Notes under the pieces: generated by a model
What the model was told of the DNA's origin: nothing
The model's database searches: none
Seen by the model: only the letters and a program-made list of their open reading frames with translations
In this document: positions 42,189 through 51,504 of the stretch, piece by piece
How the letters are laid out: every line of letters starts with the position of its first letter
Numbering within the stretch: position 1 is the stretch's first letter
Translations under genes and position numbers: made by a program
NCBI GenBank assembly: GCA_000309945.1
Contig: CM001633.1
Location: 4,165,912 to 4,229,911 of the forward strand
Origin: Leptolyngbyaceae cyanobacterium JSC-12
GTDB lineage: Bacteria > Cyanobacteriota > Cyanobacteriia > Leptolyngbyales > Leptolyngbyaceae
DNA length: 64,000 bases
Direction: 5' to 3'

Positions 42189-43463
42189 GTGATCTTAACG
42201 ATTTGGTCAACCTTTCCTGGGAATATTTTCATCATGCTGCTTGGTCTTGAACTGTTGCTTATTCTATTGATCGCCGGAGGCATCGCCTTTTATCTGGCAT
42301 GCGCTTTTTTTACCTACCAATTTTTTAGTGAGAAGAGAAGGAAGGAGATAGGAGACAAAAGTCAGAAGGCTGGGAGCTTGCTGATTGCTAATTCCAGATC
42401 AGATCTTCAGTCTCCGCTCTCTCCCCCCTTATCTCCCCATCCCCCCCTCCTTCCCCCCGTCTCCATCCTCGTTCCCGTTTGCGGACTGGATGCGGGTGCC
42501 TGGGAAAACTGGTCATCCCTGTGTACACAAAATTACCCGAATTATCAGGTACTGTTTGGGGTGGTTGATCCTGATGATCCTGCCGTTCCGGTGATTAAAC
42601 GGTTAGAGGCAACCTATCCAGACAAAGTACGGTTGTTTACTGGGCTGGAGCCACGCGGCATTAATCACAAAGACAGCAGTCTCAGCTATCTACTGGAAGA
42701 AACAGATCACGACATTTTGATCTTTGTGGATAGCGATATTCGCGTCCATGCTGATTACATTCAGACTGTAACCGCCCCGCTGCAAGATGAAAAAGTAGGA
42801 ATGGTGACCTGCGCCTATATTGGCTACAATCCGCAGTCGTTGGGAGCAGCGATCGCATCGTTTGGGCGCTGTTTTGATTTCATTCCCAGTTTGCTGATTG
42901 CACGGGCGATCGATGGTGGATTGAAATGTGCCGTGGGCACGACGATCGCGACCCGGCGCGATGCCCTCAACATTTATGGCGGCTTGCATCTAAATCGCAT
43001 TGGTTCTGATTACAACCTGGGCAAACGGGCAGCCCAGGCAGGCTACATCGTAGAATTGTCTCCCTACGTGCTGGAGTCGGATACAGGGACAGAGAGCGTG
43101 GCAGAGGTGTTTCGGAGGGAGTTACGCTGGGCACGAACCATTCGCTTCAATCGGGGTGCTCAGTATTACTTGATGATTTTTTGTTATGGCATTGTGTTTT
43201 GTGTGCCCCTGTTGCTGATTTCAGAGTTTGCTAAATGGGCGATCGCCCTTTCATTGGCAACTCTAATGATTCGCTACTTGCAAGTGTTTGTTGCCATCGG
43301 CAGTATGAATGCCCCGCGTCTAATTTCCTGGCTCTGGGCATTGCCGTTCCGAGATGGACTCAGTTTTGTCATTTGGCTGGTGGGTGCCTACGGGCAAAAA
43401 GTCTATTGGCGTGGACGACAGTTAAGAGTGTATGAAGATGGGCTAATTACTCAGTGGGACTGA
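42189..43463 (+). CDS. Glycosyltransferase, GT21/HpnI-like (ceramide-glucosyltransferase family)
   Basis: A 424-residue membrane glycosyltransferase. An N-terminal helix (about 13-40) anchors the catalytic domain, which contains VSILVPVCG, HKDSSLSYLLEE, the metal-binding DSD of IFVDSDIRVH and the FRRELRWARTIR motif typical of GT21. Three C-terminal helices follow. HpnI of hopanoid synthesis is a bacterial relative, so a lipid acceptor is likely. Residues 47-90 are a low-complexity insertion (Lys/Arg then Ser/Pro-rich) absent from the family core. The start may be GTG at 42189. The last 75 codons are duplicated at 47929-48155. Confidence 0.85.
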   Translation: MILTIWSTFPGNIFIMLLGLELLLILLIAGGIAFYLACAFFTYQFFSEKRRKEIGDKSQKAGSLLIANSRSDLQSPLSPPLSPHPPLLPPVSILVPVCGLDAGAWENWSSLCTQNYPNYQVLFGVVDPDDPAVPVIKRLEATYPDKVRLFTGLEPRGINHKDSSLSYLLEETDHDILIFVDSDIRVHADYIQTVTAPLQDEKVGMVTCAYIGYNPQSLGAAIASFGRCFDFIPSLLIARAIDGGLKCAVGTTIATRRDALNIYGGLHLNRIGSDYNLGKRAAQAGYIVELSPYVLESDTGTESVAEVFRRELRWARTIRFNRGAQYYLMIFCYGIVFCVPLLLISEFAKWAIALSLATLMIRYLQVFVAIGSMNAPRLISWLWALPFRDGLSFVIWLVGAYGQKVYWRGRQLRVYEDGLITQWD

Positions 43464-43717
43464 CCAAGAATCGCGGTATGGAGAGCAAAATTGGGAGGTC
43501 TAGAATACATGCGTTTGATTATTGCTCTACCCTTCGTGACTTGTATGCCGCGGCAAAAGATATCACAGTTCAAAAAATCAATGCTCAACTCAGCAATAAA
43601 CTAAAACAACATCAATATGCGGAAGCGATGCTTAAAGCCGCCAAAATTGAGTTGGAATGGCAATTTCGGAAGAGGCAGCCCTCAACCATGCGATTAAACA
43701 GCTAAAAAAAGAAATTG
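43237..43717 (+). repeat. Direct repeat copy A (GT tail plus truncated kinase head)
   Basis: 43237-43538 matches 47929-48230 at about 98% by eye (six mismatches in 302 bp). 43539-43717 matches 48585-48767 with two substitutions and a 4-bp deletion. The 354 bp at 48231-48584 are missing here. The left boundary is the HIP1-containing palindrome GGGCGATCGCCC. Confidence 0.9.
43464..43717 (+). pseudogene. Truncated head of the PAS histidine kinase
   Basis: Duplicate of the region before and within the start of the kinase at 48245. It reads through MESKIG, then RIHAFDYCSTLR joined directly to DLYAAAKDITVQKINAQL, showing an in-frame loss of 118 codons that removes the first PAS domain. The 4-bp deletion near 43670 then shifts the frame into a stop after RKRQPSTMRLNS. 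No kinase core remains. Confidence 0.85.
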
Positions 43718-44041
43718 TTGATGAGCTGCATGTTTGCTGGCCCAGTTATTTGCTGAGTCGCTCGCCGAGTTGTTTGCTCAAGTATTTGCCCAGGTATATG
43801 CCCAATGGATCGCAAGTTTTACGGCAAGTTCTGTAACCTATTCAATCAATCCCGATTCACAATTTGCTCCTCTTCCACACGCTGAAACTCTCTTTCAAAC
43901 CATCCTTTCAGGCGATAGCGTTTTTGAAGCGAGTGAGGCTCGTGGGTGGTCACGAAACTCTATTTCTTTTCAGAAGAGCCGATGCCTCGCCTAGTCAGAA
44001 ATATTGTAGCTTGCTCAGTCGAGCTTGGGTGATTTAGAGGA
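43718..44041. other. Region of unknown origin (324 bp) between the repeat and the minus-strand kinase
   Basis: An 86-codon plus frame at 43734-43994 begins with a repetitive LAELFAQVFAQVYAQW stretch, then becomes non-descript. No domain or ribosome site. It may be a gene remnant brought in with the inserted segment. Confidence 0.35.
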
Positions 44042-47000
44042 TTACCCTGTGAACTCTCTTGATCTGCTCGATGGAGCGGTTGCGACTTGTCTCACAGGAA
44101 TCTTAACCACAAACTCCGCCCCATTGCCCAGCTTAGAGTGGCACTCCAGCGTTCCACCGTGGCGCTCCGTCACAATTTGGTAGCTAATCGACAGCCCCAT
44201 GCCTGTACCCTTGCCCACTTCCTTGGTCGTGAAAAATGGGTCAAATAATCGTTGCTGAACCACTTCGGATATACCAGGACCATTATCGGCAATGCGGATA
44301 GATACCCACTCACCGTTGAGCAAATCGGTGCGAATTTTGATCTGGGGCTGGCGTGTTTTGTCTTTGAAGGGATTGTTGGGCTGAGTCATGAACTCTTCGA
44401 TCGCATCGATGGCATTACTGAGGATGTTCATAAACACCTGGTTGAGTTGCCCGGCGTAGCACTCGACTTTGGGCAAGTTGCCGTATTCCCGCACAATGCA
44501 GATTTCGGGGCGATCGCCCTTGGCTTTGAGCCGATTCTGCAAAATCATCAGCGTGCTGTCGATCCCCTCATGAATATCGACCGCTTTGAATTCTGCCTCG
44601 TCCATGCGAGAGAAGGTGCGCAGGGAGGCGACAATTTTTTGAATGCGCTCCGCCCCAACCCGCATCGAGGCAATCAGCTTGGGCAAATCTTGCATCACAA
44701 AAGGCAAGTCAATCGCCTCGATTTCATCCTGAATGTCGGGATGAGGGGAGGGGTAGTGCTGCTGATAGCGGTCCAGCAACCCCAGCAAATCCTGCGTGTA
44801 GTCGTTGGCGTGAGACAAGTTACCGTAGATAAAGTTGACGGGATTGTTAATCTCATGGGCGACGCCAGCCACCAGTTGTCCCAAGCTAGACATTTTTTCG
44901 GCTTGGATCATTTGGGCTTGGGTGCGTTGAAGCTGTTGCAGGGTCTCTTGGAGTTCTTCGCTGCGCTGGCGGAGGGCGGCTTCGGAGCGTTCGAGTTCGA
45001 GCTGGGCCTGCTTGCGCTCGGTAATGTTGCTCATGGTTCCGACTAAGCGGGACATGACACCGTCTGCGCTAAAGAAGGGAATGCCGTGATCTTCTACGTA
45101 GATATACTCACCGCTGGTTTGCAAGAAGCGATACTCCGCAAAGAATGGCTTTTTCTGCTGCACGGATTCGGCGAGGCGGGATGCGACCCGCTGGCGGTCT
45201 GCAGGATGGATGCGTTGTTGCCACTGATCAGCATTGACCTGCTGAAAGGCTTCTGGCGTGTTGCCTGTCATCTGAGCGATCGCCCCATCCCAGCGAATTT
45301 GCCCCGTGGTCACGTCATAGTCATAAATCAACTGACCCGTCTGTTCGACTACCAGCCGGAACCGCTCCTCGCTCTCTTGCAATGCGGCTTGGGCTTTGTA
45401 ATAGTCCCGCATATCCCGTATCACCGTAGACAGATATTCCACCTGCCCCTCCGCATTCTTGTGGGCAATGATGAGCTGCGAGACTGGGATTTCTTCACCC
45501 TCAGCGTTAAACACAGCGGTTTCGCCAATCCAGGAGCCGTTCTGCACGGCTGTGGGAATGCCTTCTTTGAGAACCCGTTCTAATGCCCAGGCAGGGTGGA
45601 ACCTGCTAATCGGAGCCTTGTCTAGCGGAGCGTCTGGTGCAAGTCCCGCTACTTGGCGACCGGTGCGGTTGAGGTATAGGGACTTGCCTGCAAGGGTTGC
45701 CGTACCAATCAAATCAGGGCTGGCTTCCAGAATTTCAATCAAGCGCGATCGCTCTTGCTCTGCCTGCTTTTGGGCTGTAATGTCTTTTGCAGTTCCAGTG
45801 GTGCCTAAAATCTGCCCGTCTTCATCGCGGAGTGCCGCTGCACTAAACAAAAGTGTCACCAACTGCCCATCCTTCGCCACCCAGTTAAACTCATAGTTCA
45901 ACACCGAAGATCCCAATAGCGTTGCCTGAAACGCAGCCAAGCCAGCTGGGTGTTGGTCAGGCACTAGAAAATCTGTAAACGGCCGACCGATGACCTCTTC
46001 TGGTCGATAGCCCAAAATTCGCTCAGTCGCGCTGTTGACAAATGTAAAACACCCTTGGCGATCGCACGACCAAATTAAATCCTGCGATGTTTCCACCAGC
46101 AGTCGATAGCGGTTTTCACTGTCCTGCAAAGCCTCCTCCGCCAGTCGCCACTGGGTAATGTCGGTTGCGGTTCCCACCAATCGATAAATCTGACCAGCGG
46201 CATTACGCAACGGCGCAAGGGTGGTCAAAAAGTGCCGGTGCCCGCCCTCTGCCGTAGGAATCGTTTCCTGATACGTCAGCGGCACCCCACCCTCGACGCA
46301 AGCTCTAAACCGCGCCTCAAACAGCGAACCCAGCTCAGAACCGAAGGTTTCTATACACGTCTTGTTTAAGAATACAGACTTATCAAATATTCCAAACATT
46401 CGCATTGCCGATCCATTGGCATCCACATAGCGAAATTGGCCATCCTCTCCCAAATCGGACACATAGATTCCTTGATTTGTGCCCTCATAAATGCTCCGCA
46501 AAAACTCTTCCTGTTGCCGCAGTTCTGCCGTTTGGGCCGCCACCTGGCGCTCTAGCTCTAGCTTGGCTTGCTGCAGGGCCTGCTCTGCTCTATAGCGACT
46601 CGTAATATCTCGAATAATACCAATGACAAAACCGCGCCCCTCCGCGTCTTGGAAGTAGCTTTTTCTGGTTGAAACGAAGTAAGATTCCCCATTGGGTAGC
46701 GTTAGCTCTTCATCATTAATGTTTTCTTCGCCCGTCTCCAGGACTTGCCGATCTTTCTCCCAAAAGACCTCAACCTGCTCCATCGGAAAAAACAGGTCAT
46801 CTGTTTTTCCAATGTATTCTTCCTGGGAAATTTGGGTAAGCTCACAGAAAGCCCTATTGACCAAGACGTAGCGATGCTTTTCGTCCTTAACAAAAATTGG
46901 GTCGTTGCACCCGTTGATCACGCTTTGTAAGAACCGTTGAGATGCCGTTAATTCAGCATCAGCCCGCTTTTGCTCAGTAATGTCGCGGGCAATCACGACA

Positions 47001-47746
47001 ACGTGGGAGCGGCCGCTCGCATCTTGAAATCGCGTTTTGTGATCTTGGTAATAGCGAATTTCTCCGCTGGGTAGTGTTACTTGCAGTTCCAAGATCGAGG
47101 GTTCGCCCGTGGCTAGTACCTGCTCGTCGGTTTGTCGGATAGGATCTGCTTGCTCGGTTGGCAGAAGGTCGTAGTCAGTTTTACCCAGAAGGTCTTCCTG
47201 GCTGATGCCCATCTGTTTGCAGAGGGCATCGTTGAACAGGATGCAGCGAAATTCCTCATCTTTGACCAAGACTCCATCCGGAATCTCATTGATTAAGTTT
47301 TGCAGGAACTGCCTTGAGTCTTGAAGTTGTTGAGCCAGTTTGCGATGTTCAGTCACATCGATGGCTCTGGAGATAATGCCAACCACCTCATGGTCTGAGT
47401 TTAATAAGGGTGAGTGAAACCAGTCGCAGTAGATTAAATTCCCACTCTTGGTCAGGTTTTCGGTTGTGCAGCGATGGCTGGTTTTCTGAGTGAGCAGTTG
47501 ATGAATACTGTTTTGTACAGTTGCAACCTGAGCTTTGGGCACAATTAGCTCGTAGGCGCTGCGTCCAATCACCTCTTCGGCAGTGAATCCGAAAATTTGC
47601 TCCGCAGTGGTATTCCAGGTAACAATCTTTAGCTGGGTTGTCCACTCAATCACCGCTAAGGGGCTGTGATTGATGAGGATATTAAGCTTCTGCGTTGGAT
47701 CTAGGCTGGCAGTAGAACTTTTCTGAGACGCGGCTGCTGGCTGCAT
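44042..47746 (-). CDS. Seven-PAS sensor histidine kinase
   Basis: A 1234-residue soluble kinase. Seven PAS/PAC units can be counted, starting near residues 25, 150, 275, 410, 550, 680 and 810, each with a typical F-x-x-N or LVNRAF core. After a coiled coil, HisKA has GVAHEINNPVNFIYGNL, and HATPase_c has RIADNGPGI and GKGTGMGLS. There is no receiver domain, so it is an orphan kinase. The kinase core is closely related to those at 18999 and 48245. It lies inside the 4.2-kb segment flanked by the direct repeat and on the opposite strand to its neighbours. The signal sensed is unknown. Confidence 0.9.
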   Translation of the reverse strand: MQPAAASQKSSTASLDPTQKLNILINHSPLAVIEWTTQLKIVTWNTTAEQIFGFTAEEVIGRSAYELIVPKAQVATVQNSIHQLLTQKTSHRCTTENLTKSGNLIYCDWFHSPLLNSDHEVVGIISRAIDVTEHRKLAQQLQDSRQFLQNLINEIPDGVLVKDEEFRCILFNDALCKQMGISQEDLLGKTDYDLLPTEQADPIRQTDEQVLATGEPSILELQVTLPSGEIRYYQDHKTRFQDASGRSHVVVIARDITEQKRADAELTASQRFLQSVINGCNDPIFVKDEKHRYVLVNRAFCELTQISQEEYIGKTDDLFFPMEQVEVFWEKDRQVLETGEENINDEELTLPNGESYFVSTRKSYFQDAEGRGFVIGIIRDITSRYRAEQALQQAKLELERQVAAQTAELRQQEEFLRSIYEGTNQGIYVSDLGEDGQFRYVDANGSAMRMFGIFDKSVFLNKTCIETFGSELGSLFEARFRACVEGGVPLTYQETIPTAEGGHRHFLTTLAPLRNAAGQIYRLVGTATDITQWRLAEEALQDSENRYRLLVETSQDLIWSCDRQGCFTFVNSATERILGYRPEEVIGRPFTDFLVPDQHPAGLAAFQATLLGSSVLNYEFNWVAKDGQLVTLLFSAAALRDEDGQILGTTGTAKDITAQKQAEQERSRLIEILEASPDLIGTATLAGKSLYLNRTGRQVAGLAPDAPLDKAPISRFHPAWALERVLKEGIPTAVQNGSWIGETAVFNAEGEEIPVSQLIIAHKNAEGQVEYLSTVIRDMRDYYKAQAALQESEERFRLVVEQTGQLIYDYDVTTGQIRWDGAIAQMTGNTPEAFQQVNADQWQQRIHPADRQRVASRLAESVQQKKPFFAEYRFLQTSGEYIYVEDHGIPFFSADGVMSRLVGTMSNITERKQAQLELERSEAALRQRSEELQETLQQLQRTQAQMIQAEKMSSLGQLVAGVAHEINNPVNFIYGNLSHANDYTQDLLGLLDRYQQHYPSPHPDIQDEIEAIDLPFVMQDLPKLIASMRVGAERIQKIVASLRTFSRMDEAEFKAVDIHEGIDSTLMILQNRLKAKGDRPEICIVREYGNLPKVECYAGQLNQVFMNILSNAIDAIEEFMTQPNNPFKDKTRQPQIKIRTDLLNGEWVSIRIADNGPGISEVVQQRLFDPFFTTKEVGKGTGMGLSISYQIVTERHGGTLECHSKLGNGAEFVVKIPVRQVATAPSSRSREFTG

Positions 47747-47925
47747 AGGTGTGAGTTTTGATACAGGAAACGCTGACCAAGTATTTCACGTCCAGAATTC
47801 CCAAAGCGAACGCTACAGTCAACAGAGAAACAGCCCATATTCAGCACTTTGTCGTCTGAGTTTTTGATGAAATTCAGCCAGATTTCGGTTGTTTTTTGTT
47901 GGTCTGTAGAAGCAAGTGTAGACAT
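47701..47925 (-). pseudogene. Possible remnant ORF at the rearrangement junction
   Basis: From an ATG at 47925 the minus strand reads MSTLASTDQQKTTEIWLNFIKNSDDKVLNMG..., protein-like for about 30 codons, then less so. It overlaps the first 46 bp of the kinase gene in another frame. The ATG is 4 bp inside the boundary of direct repeat B, so its natural upstream region has been cut off. It could be a displaced gene head or chance. Confidence 0.25.
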
Positions 47926-47928
47926 TGG

Positions 47929-48155
47929 GGGCGATCGCCCTTTCATTGGCAACTCTAATGATTCGCTATTTGCAAGTGTTTGTTGCCATCGGCAGTATGA
48001 ATGCCCCGCGTCTAATTTCCTGGCTCTGGGCATTGCCGTTCCGAGATGGACTCAGTTTTGTCATTTGGCTGGTGGGTGCCTACGGGCAAAAAGTCTATTG
48101 GCGTGGACGACAGTTAAAAGTGTATGAAGATATGCTAATGACTCAGTGGGACTGA
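47929..48155 (+). pseudogene. Orphan C-terminal fragment of the glycosyltransferase
   Basis: Encodes LSLATLMIRYLQVFVAIGSM to VYEDMLMTQWD, the last 75 residues of the glycosyltransferase ending at 43463, with a few substitutions. No start or catalytic domain accompanies it. It probably marks the ancestral position directly upstream of the kinase gene at 48245. Confidence 0.9.
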
Positions 48156-48767
48156 CCAAGAATCGCGGTATGGAGAGCAAAATTGGGAAGTCTAGAATAC
48201 ATGCGTTTGATTATTGCTCTACCCTTCGTGTTCCAAAATCAGCTATGGATCAACCGTTTGAGGATTTTTCATCGGAAGTTTCGTGGTTTCATGACTCACC
48301 GTTCTTTCACCTATCCTGGGATTTATTAAGCATTCTGACTCAGGAGGGATATGTCAAACACGTAAACTCTGCCTGGAACACAACCCTTGGCTGGACACCA
48401 GATGAACTATTGGGACAGTCTTGGCTAGAACGAGTGCATCCGGACGATCGCACCCAAACTCTAGCAGCCCTAAACCAGTTAACCCATCTTGATCCAGCAT
48501 CAGTTACGTTTGAGCATCGGTTTCAACACCAAAACGGGCGCTACTGCTGGCTATCCTGGCGAGTTGCGATTGCCCCCGATCAGCACTTGTATGCCGCGGC
48601 AAAAGATATCACAGTTCAAAAAATCAATGCTCAACTCAGCAATAAACTAAAACAACATCAACACGCGGAAGCGATGCTTAAAGCCGCCAAAATTGAGTTG
48701 GAATGGCAATTTCGGGAACAAGAGGCAGCCCTCAACCATGCGATTAAACAGCTAAAAAAAGAAATTG
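47929..48767 (+). repeat. Direct repeat copy B (GT tail plus intact kinase head)
   Basis: Matches copy A at 43237-43717 as described there. It contains the 354 bp that copy A lacks. Together the copies bracket 43718-47928. Confidence 0.9.
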
Positions 48768-51472
48768 CGGAACGCCAACAAGTTGAAGTTGCTCTGGCAA
48801 CCAGCGACGCTCGCCTAAAAAATATCGCTGCTAACCTTCCAGGAGCCATTTTTCAGTTTTGTCATCATCACGGCAACTGGAAAATGGATTACATCAGCGA
48901 TGGCATCTGGAACATTATGGGCATCAAGGCAGCCGATGTCATGAAAGATCTGGCATTGTTTACTGCCCGTATTCATCCTCAAGATCTCCGTACCTATATT
49001 GCATCAGTGGCAGATGCGATTGCTAATCTCAGCCCCTGGCACTATGAAGGGCGGTTAGTCAAACCCAGTGGTCAGGTCCGCTGGTTTCAGGGGGATGCCA
49101 CTCCAACCCATACTCCTACAGGAGAGATTGCCTTTTGTGGGGTGTTTTTGGACATAACAGACCGGAAACAAGCTGAAATTGCTCTGCAGCAGGCAAAAAA
49201 CGATTTAGAGTCAAAAGTTGAAGAACGGACACAGGAACTTCGGCAGGTCATCGCTCAACTCGCTCAAGACAATCAGGAGCGCGATCGCGTCTTGTATGAA
49301 CGGGAACAGGCAGAAATCCGGTTACACGATCGTGAACAATTTCTACGCAACATCTACGAAAGCGTCAACCACGAAATTTTTGTGATTGATGTAGATGAGA
49401 ATCAGGAATTTCGCCATGCCGGACTCAATCGGTTTGCAGAACAAGTCACTGGACTTCGCACCAAAGATGTTATTGGGAAGACGATGCAAGAGTTGTTCGG
49501 CGACAAAGAAGGAAGTGAAATATGTCAGCGGTTTCGGGAATGTGTGCAGAAGCAATCAACAATTATTTACGAAGAATGTCTTACCTTCCAGAACCAGCCC
49601 ACCTGGTGGCTCACCACCCTCAGCCCATTACGAGACAATCACAATCGGATATATCGATTAGTGGGGACAGCGTTTGACATCAGCGATCGCATCAAAGCCG
49701 AACAAGAACTCAGAGCATCCAAACAACTGCTGCAACTTGTCTTCGATACGCTCCCTCAGCGCGTTTTTTGGAAAGATCGAAACTCTCGCTACCTTGGTTG
49801 CAACATGCTGTTTGCTCACGACGCTGGACTCTCCTCTCCTGACCAAATTGTCGGCAAAGACGATTTCGTACTGCCGTGGAAGATGTTAGCCGAAGCATTT
49901 CGGGCAGAAGACCTAGAGATCATGCAGAGCAACACGCCAAAAATCAATATTGAGGAATCGAAATACCTGGAAAATGGCGACATTATGTGGTTAAGAACTA
50001 ACAAAATCCCATTGCACAACGAACAAGGAGACGTAATCGGCATCTTTGGGTCCTACGAAGACATTAGCGAAACCAAACAACAGGAAGCGGAACGCCGATG
50101 GGCAGAAGAACAATTGCGTCAGAGTGAGCAGCGATTTCGGGATGTTTCAGAAGCGGCTGGAGAATATCTTTGGGATATTGATTTAGAGGGAGTTTACACA
50201 TTTGTCACTGACAAAGCCAAATTAGTGAAAGGCTACAGCCCTGCCGAGCTTCTAGGACGCTCTTTGTTTGAATTTATGCCACCTGAAGATGTTGCAACTG
50301 TACGACATCACCTTCAAGCAGCAATGGCACGGAAAGGTAGTTTCAAGTTGCAGCATCGAGATATCACCCCCGATGGCGCAATCGTCTGGGAAGAGGTAAA
50401 TGGGGTGCCTTTGCTGGATGAAAAAGGAGCAATTATTGGGTTTCGTGGCACTGGGTTGAGCATCACTGAGCGCAAACAAGCCGAAGAAGCCTTGCGCCAG
50501 TCTGAGGCAGAATTGCGCCAGCAAGCCCATGAGTTAGAACAAGCTCTACGTGAACTCCAGCGCACCCAGGCACAACTGGTGCAGAGTGAGAAGATGTCTA
50601 GCTTGGGGCAATTGGTAGCTGGCGTCGCTCACGAAATCAATAATCCCGTGAATTTTATTCATGGCAATTTGCTCCATGCCGAACAATACGCCCAAGATTT
50701 GCTAGAGCTGTTACACCTATATCGCCGACATTGCCCCCAGCCCCCAGCCCACATTCAGGAACGGGAGGAAGACGTTGATCTGGAGTTTTTAATTGCTGAT
50801 TTGCCAAAACTACTCATGTCGATGAAAGTGGGGGCTGAGCGCATTCGTGAAATTGTCAAATCTCTACGCACTTTCTCCCGGTTAGATGAAGCGGAATTCA
50901 AAACCGTAGATATTCATGATGGGCTTGAAAGCACATTGATGATTTTGCAGAACCGCCTGAAACCTAAATCTAATCAGCCGATGATTCAGGTCATCAAAAA
51001 CTATGGTGAGTTACCTCTGGTGGAATGTTATGCCGGACAGTTGAACCAGGTATTTATGAATATTTTGAGTAACGCGATCGATGCTCTGGAAGAGAATCTA
51101 GCTATCAAAAGCCAAGAACCGGAAGGATATGGAGAGTACTCTCCAACTATCTGCATTACCACCCAACTTTCTTCTCAAAACACCGCCATTATTCGGATTG
51201 CTGATAATGGACCAGGCATGACTAAAACAACTCAAGAGCGACTTTTTGATCCATTTTTCACAACTAAGCAGGTAGGGAAAGGAACCGGACTGGGAATGTC
51301 CATTAGCTATCAGATTGTGACTGAAAAACATGAGGGATCTCTCACCTGTATTTCAGCACCGAATGAAGGAGCGGAGTTTGTGATTGAGATTCCCATTCAT
51401 CAGCACGTTTCAAGACTCGAAATGCTAACGACTGACCATTCTCTCACTGACAATTCTCGCAAGTTGAGCTAA
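48245..51472 (+). CDS. Five-PAS sensor histidine kinase
   Basis: A 1075-residue soluble kinase from ATG 48245 (MDQPFEDFSSEVSWF). Earlier in-frame codons from 48146 translate former intergenic DNA. Five PAS units begin near residues 22, 185, 360, 485 and 620, the first with GWTPDELLGQSWLERVHPDDR. A coiled coil precedes HisKA (GVAHEINNPVNFIHGNL) and HATPase_c (RIADNGPGM, GKGTGLGMS). No receiver domain. It ends 32 bp before the TPR-CHAT gene on the same strand, so co-expression is likely. Confidence 0.88.
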   Translation: MDQPFEDFSSEVSWFHDSPFFHLSWDLLSILTQEGYVKHVNSAWNTTLGWTPDELLGQSWLERVHPDDRTQTLAALNQLTHLDPASVTFEHRFQHQNGRYCWLSWRVAIAPDQHLYAAAKDITVQKINAQLSNKLKQHQHAEAMLKAAKIELEWQFREQEAALNHAIKQLKKEIAERQQVEVALATSDARLKNIAANLPGAIFQFCHHHGNWKMDYISDGIWNIMGIKAADVMKDLALFTARIHPQDLRTYIASVADAIANLSPWHYEGRLVKPSGQVRWFQGDATPTHTPTGEIAFCGVFLDITDRKQAEIALQQAKNDLESKVEERTQELRQVIAQLAQDNQERDRVLYEREQAEIRLHDREQFLRNIYESVNHEIFVIDVDENQEFRHAGLNRFAEQVTGLRTKDVIGKTMQELFGDKEGSEICQRFRECVQKQSTIIYEECLTFQNQPTWWLTTLSPLRDNHNRIYRLVGTAFDISDRIKAEQELRASKQLLQLVFDTLPQRVFWKDRNSRYLGCNMLFAHDAGLSSPDQIVGKDDFVLPWKMLAEAFRAEDLEIMQSNTPKINIEESKYLENGDIMWLRTNKIPLHNEQGDVIGIFGSYEDISETKQQEAERRWAEEQLRQSEQRFRDVSEAAGEYLWDIDLEGVYTFVTDKAKLVKGYSPAELLGRSLFEFMPPEDVATVRHHLQAAMARKGSFKLQHRDITPDGAIVWEEVNGVPLLDEKGAIIGFRGTGLSITERKQAEEALRQSEAELRQQAHELEQALRELQRTQAQLVQSEKMSSLGQLVAGVAHEINNPVNFIHGNLLHAEQYAQDLLELLHLYRRHCPQPPAHIQEREEDVDLEFLIADLPKLLMSMKVGAERIREIVKSLRTFSRLDEAEFKTVDIHDGLESTLMILQNRLKPKSNQPMIQVIKNYGELPLVECYAGQLNQVFMNILSNAIDALEENLAIKSQEPEGYGEYSPTICITTQLSSQNTAIIRIADNGPGMTKTTQERLFDPFFTTKQVGKGTGLGMSISYQIVTEKHEGSLTCISAPNEGAEFVIEIPIHQHVSRLEMLTTDHSLTDNSRKLS

Positions 51473-51504
51473 GACAGTAGAGAATTTTGTCAGTCTTTTC
51501 TGCT

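Noticed and set aside
41941-42192. 83-codon plus-strand ORF before the glycosyltransferase
   Set aside because: No ribosome site, and it overlaps a minus-strand frame that has a better start signal; neither is secure.
43734-43994. 86-codon plus-strand ORF with a LAELFAQVFAQVYAQ start
   Set aside because: No ribosome site, no domain, and composition changes abruptly; treated as unassigned DNA in the rearranged segment.
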